Under the pieces are notes generated by a model. The model saw only the letters and a program-made list of their open reading frames with translations. It made no database searches and was not told where the DNA came from. Both the position numbers and the translations under genes were made by a program. A DNA stretch of 64,000 nucleotides from Lachnospiraceae bacterium. GTDB taxonomy: Bacteria; Bacillota; Clostridia; Lachnospirales; Lachnospiraceae. Shown here in pieces: positions 61,282 to 64,000 of the stretch (positions within the stretch are counted from its first letter, which is position 1; every line of letters begins with the position of its first letter). The stretch covers positions 152,546 to 216,545 of the forward strand of contig JAQXVO010000020.1 of NCBI GenBank assembly GCA_029224965.1, written 5' to 3'.

Positions 61282-62466
61282 TCAACCAAAATATTTTTGC
61301 ATCAGACTGTCAAATAATAACTGCATCTCTTCCAAAGATTTTTCAATCGCAAGTTTGGATTTGTCGACTTGTTTGACAAAATCATAAAACTCTTTTTGCT
61401 TATCAATCGGCGGCAGAATAATATCTGTTTTCAGAATTCCATCCTGGCCAATTGTAGTCATAGTAGCTGTCTTAGATTGTGAAATAACCTGATTCCTGAA
61501 ATAATCCATGGTCGATAATGTTTGCATAAACTCAGGAACACATTTGCTCAAATCTAATGGCAATCTTATAACATGACACTCAAATAGAATGTTTTCTTGT
61601 ACATCTTCTGGAATAATTGAAGCTTTTCCAATTCCCTCTGCGACTAATGAAGAACGGCAGAAAAGCATATCTCCATACTTTACTTCAAATTTCTCAATAT
61701 CCTTATCGTCAGCATTTGTTCTCGGCAAGTCTTCAAGGTTTGAATACATGCGATTTACAATATTTGCCACTCCAAGAACGCGTATATTTCCATCATCACA
61801 GTAATCGTCACGTTTTGCAAAAAAGCCATTAGAAACTTTTCCGTCAACAACTTCAGAAATATTGACAACATCCCATTTTTTAGGATTTAGGTTCGGATCT
61901 CCAAACATCTCGACAAATCGGGCCTTGACGAGTTCATCCAACTTTTGTAATTCTTGTTTTTTAGTATCAATAATCTCATTTACCCTATTAAGGATATTAG
62001 TAATGACATCCTGCTCTTGACGCTTTAAAACCGGAACTGGATATTCAGCGACCACTCTTGGCTGTGCTCTCGTGAGAGATCCTCCAATGCCAGTCACTTC
62101 ACTTGTCATAAGCTGTTTAAATTTAGGGCTTCGGAAGTACCAAGCCAAGAATTCCGGATTATATTTGGAATTTCTTATCACAATCCATTCTGAAGAAGCT
62201 ATACATGGATATTCGGATTCATCCGTGACCACCCAGACTCGATTAATTCGTGGATTAATCTTGCAAAGTAGTATGTCTTGTTTCTTAACTTTTACTTTAT
62301 TGGAAGCAATTTCACTACCATGCAAATACTCTGGGTGACCCGTGTCATAAATTGGCACACTATACATCTCAAATATTTGCTCTGGAGTTTTCATGGGTGA
62401 AACGCTCTCGCTAATATACTCATTGATGTTTTTTAGCTTTGTATATTCCATGTCATCTCTTACCAT
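61282..62466 (-). CDS. hsdS: Type I restriction enzyme, specificity subunit
   Basis: A 394-residue DNA specificity subunit. The first recognition domain covers about residues 1-150 (VYDTGHPEYLHGSE-like start with ILLCKINPRINRVWVV), the central conserved region has ILNRVNEIIDTKKQELQKLDELVKARFVEMFGDP, the second recognition domain runs from about 195 to 350, and a closing coiled coil contains FVKQVDKSKLAIEKSLEEMQ. The two conserved regions carry the direct repeats shared with the silent half-cassette. No strong ribosome site precedes the ATG at 62466; a second ATG 15 bp later is possible. The usual upstream hsdM is not visible. Confidence 0.88.
   Translation of the reverse strand: MVRDDMEYTKLKNINEYISESVSPMKTPEQIFEMYSVPIYDTGHPEYLHGSEIASNKVKVKKQDILLCKINPRINRVWVVTDESEYPCIASSEWIVIRNSKYNPEFLAWYFRSPKFKQLMTSEVTGIGGSLTRAQPRVVAEYPVPVLKRQEQDVITNILNRVNEIIDTKKQELQKLDELVKARFVEMFGDPNLNPKKWDVVNISEVVDGKVSNGFFAKRDDYCDDGNIRVLGVANIVNRMYSNLEDLPRTNADDKDIEKFEVKYGDMLFCRSSLVAEGIGKASIIPEDVQENILFECHVIRLPLDLSKCVPEFMQTLSTMDYFRNQVISQSKTATMTTIGQDGILKTDIILPPIDKQKEFYDFVKQVDKSKLAIEKSLEEMQLLFDSLMQKYFG
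61350..61373. repeat. hsdS repeat B, copy 2
   Basis: Second copy of the 24-bp repeat at 59693-59716, here inside the complete hsdS near its 3' end. Confidence 0.9.
61898..61923. repeat. hsdS repeat A, copy 2
   Basis: Second copy of the 26-bp repeat at 60226-60251, at the centre of the complete hsdS. Recombination between the A copies would remove about 1.7 kb with the recombinase and join the first recognition domain to the stored second one. Confidence 0.92.
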
Positions 62467-62549
62467 AAAAATATTTTGACTGATTTACAATTTAATGTTA
62501 TATTATAGGTGAACCACTGAAAACGCGAATGCGTCGTAGGTGGTGTTTT

Positions 62550-62732
62550 CTATTTTGGATAAATCACAAATCCAAACTCATGACTTCCATTTGCTTTAAT
62601 ATTCAGTATGTTACCATCCTTCAATATTCCCAGCACATTTCTTACAAAATTTTCATCCACAAAAGAGGCTATTCTTCTTGGATCCTCAATTGTAAACTGA
62701 GATTCCATACCCAGGATCTCAGGCAGAGTTAA
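62550..62732 (-). pseudogene. Possible 3' remnant of a gene cut by the insertion element
   Basis: An open stretch of about 60 codons on the minus strand ends MESQFTIEDPRRIASFVDE... and GSHEFGFVIYPK before a stop at 62550. It has no ribosome site and is preceded by two stop codons next to the element's left side. I do not recognise the family. It could be the end of a larger gene interrupted by the IS30-type insertion. Confidence 0.35.
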
Positions 62733-62785
62733 TCATCAATAGTTACATATCAGGGAAGAAGTGTATGGATTCTTCCTTACAAAGA

Positions 62786-62818
62786 TGAGATGGGCTGGAA
62801 AGCCTGTCTCATTTTTTG
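62786..62818 (+). terminator. Hairpin terminator in the left end of the IS30-family element
   Basis: ATGAGATGGGCT pairs with AGCCTGTCTCAT around GGAA and is followed by TTTTTT. It lies 45 bp upstream of the transposase start and probably shields the transposase from outside transcription. Confidence 0.75.
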
Positions 62819-62859
62819 CTATCTTTAAGACCTCTGGCGGTCGTTAGAAAGGAACCGCT

Positions 62860-64000
62860 ATGTCTAAATTTTTAACCTATGAGGACCGTCTGGAGATTGC
62901 CAGCGGTCTCAAAGAGCATCAGTCGTTCGGTGCAATCGGCAGGAATCTCGGGAAAGACCGGACAACGATTGCCAAGGAAGTAAAACGATACTCCTTTGAT
63001 AAAAAGAGTGGGCGCCCAGGCTATCCCTTTAACCCATGTAAGCTTAGGAAAAGCTGTAAACGTAAGGGCATCTGCGAAAACAGATGCACTCATACCTCGC
63101 TTTATAAGTGCAGCCTGTGCGCAGAATGCTACCGACACTGTAAGGACTTTGCTGAGGATGTCTGTACCGTCAAGAATAAACCTCCTTACGTCTGTAACGG
63201 ATGTGGAGAGATGAGCAACTGCACCCTCCTGAAAAAGCTCTATGATCCCGCAGATGCCCATATCCGGGCGGAGAAGTCCATCTCAGAAGCCCGTACTGGA
63301 ATCCTGACGGATGAAGCCACGATTGCAAGGATCAATGCCATCATCGCCCCTCTGGTAAAGAATGGTCAGTCTCTCCATCAGATCTATCTTGATCATGTAG
63401 ATGAGCTCATGTGCAGCGAGAAGACCCTTTACAACTATGTAGACGCCCAGCTCTTTGACGTCAGGAACATCGACCTTCCAAGGAAGGTGAAATATCGTCC
63501 GCGGTATAAGAAGCCGGAGTTCAAAGTAGACAGAGGCTGCCGCATAGGGCGGAGCTATCAGGATTTTCTGAAGTTCATGGAGACAGAACCTGAGACCCAT
63601 ATCGTCCAGATGGACAGCGTTATCGGCAAAGTCGGAGGCAAATGCCTTCTTACAATCCACTTCGTGGATACCAGTCTGATGTTGGCTTTCCTTCGCGATG
63701 CGAATACCTCGCGATCAGTTATCGATATATTCAACCGTCTGGATTACGCCCTGGGCACCGTTCTCTTTGAAAAGCTCTTTCCTGTGATTCTTACCGACAA
63801 TGGCAGCGAGTTTTCAAATCCCAAAGAGATAGAGTACCGGGAGGACTTTGGTGAATCCCATTCCCTCATGAGGACCAGGGTCTATTACTGCGATCCAAGC
63901 AGTCCGTATCAGAAGGGCTCCTGCGAGGTCAATCATGAGCTGATCCGGAGGATACTGCCCAAGGGTTCCAGCTTTGATGACCTGACTCAGGAAGATGTGA
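62860..64000 (+). mobile_element. IS30-family transposase, partial (window edge)
   Basis: The first 380 codons of a transposase gene, still open at the window end. The N-terminus has the IS30 helix-turn-helix (LEIASGLKEHQSFGAIGRNLGKDRTTIAKEVKR), then a Cys-rich zinc-like segment (CSLCAECYRHCKDF, CNGCGEMSNC). The DDE catalytic core shows HIVQMDSVIG (first Asp), ILTDNGSEF (second Asp) and SSPYQKGSCEVNHELIRRILPKG (Glu). The start at 62860 has AAAGGAACC upstream. It is next to the hsdS gene and may have separated it from hsdM. Confidence 0.92.

Larger units (their letters stand above)
62467..62859. other. Junction between hsdS and the IS30-family element
   Basis: This 393-bp AT-rich stretch holds a TATAAT on the minus strand about 45 bp upstream of hsdS, a short reading frame that looks like a gene remnant (62550-62732, minus), and the left part of the insertion element. 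The left end of the element is not certain because its right end is outside the window. Confidence 0.5.

Noticed and set aside
59628..62466. An invertible hsdS shufflon with inverted repeats
   Set aside because: Both hsdS copies and both repeat pairs are in the same orientation; I found no inverted copy, so simple inversion is not supported in the arrangement seen.

Overview
The window looks like a chromosomal segment of a gut-type Firmicute, most likely a Lachnospiraceae-like Clostridium relative. The evidence is a GC content near 50 percent in most genes, consistent AGGAGG-type ribosome binding sites, a T-box leader, YhgE/Pip and DUF438 proteins, lipoprotein-dependent sugar ABC importers without their own ATPase, and a small alarmone synthetase. 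Genus and species cannot be fixed from the sequence. No rRNA, tRNA or CRISPR was seen.

Layout. 0-4.5 kb: a partial Y-family DNA polymerase, an FAD-dependent oxidoreductase, an HD hydrolase and a BASS-family transporter under a T-box leader. 5-15 kb: a cellobiose/cello-oligosaccharide locus with a LacI regulator, binding protein, two permeases and a domain-permuted GH3 on the minus strand, divergent from a GH94 cellobiose phosphorylase; three copies of a CG-centred operator-like sequence lie between them. 15-23 kb: a LacI-type protein lacking its sensor domain, pepT, a metallophosphoesterase, a cytosolic ParB-like/BMP-domain protein, and an alarmone synthetase - response regulator - histidine kinase operon.

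23-45 kb is the most interesting part. It reads as a sulfoquinovose (plant sulfolipid sugar) utilisation region. It holds a GH31 enzyme with the full sulfoquinovosidase signature beside an EamA-type transporter and a sugar ABC importer, a second ParB-like/BMP protein, a ROK regulator, and two minus-strand operons. One encodes an iron alcohol dehydrogenase, split transketolase, RpiB-like isomerase and two different transaldolases. The other encodes a second YihQ-like GH31, a GPH-family symporter, a DUF4867 protein and a fucose-isomerase-fold sugar isomerase. The parts fit the sulfo-transketolase route (SQ to sulfofructose to sulfoacetaldehyde to isethionate), but the transaldolases leave a sulfo-transaldolase branch possible. 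Both operons start from near-consensus promoters carrying the same AT-rich element at the same spacing.

45-56 kb: a DAHP synthase, a trio of two YhgE/Pip membrane proteins around a small coiled-coil membrane protein, a MATE transporter, a mini-GNAT protein and a DUF438/PAS protein. 56-64 kb: a more AT-rich defence island with type I restriction hsdR, hsdS, a tyrosine recombinase and a silent hsdS half-cassette bounded by direct repeats, then an IS30-family element running off the window. No hsdM is visible.
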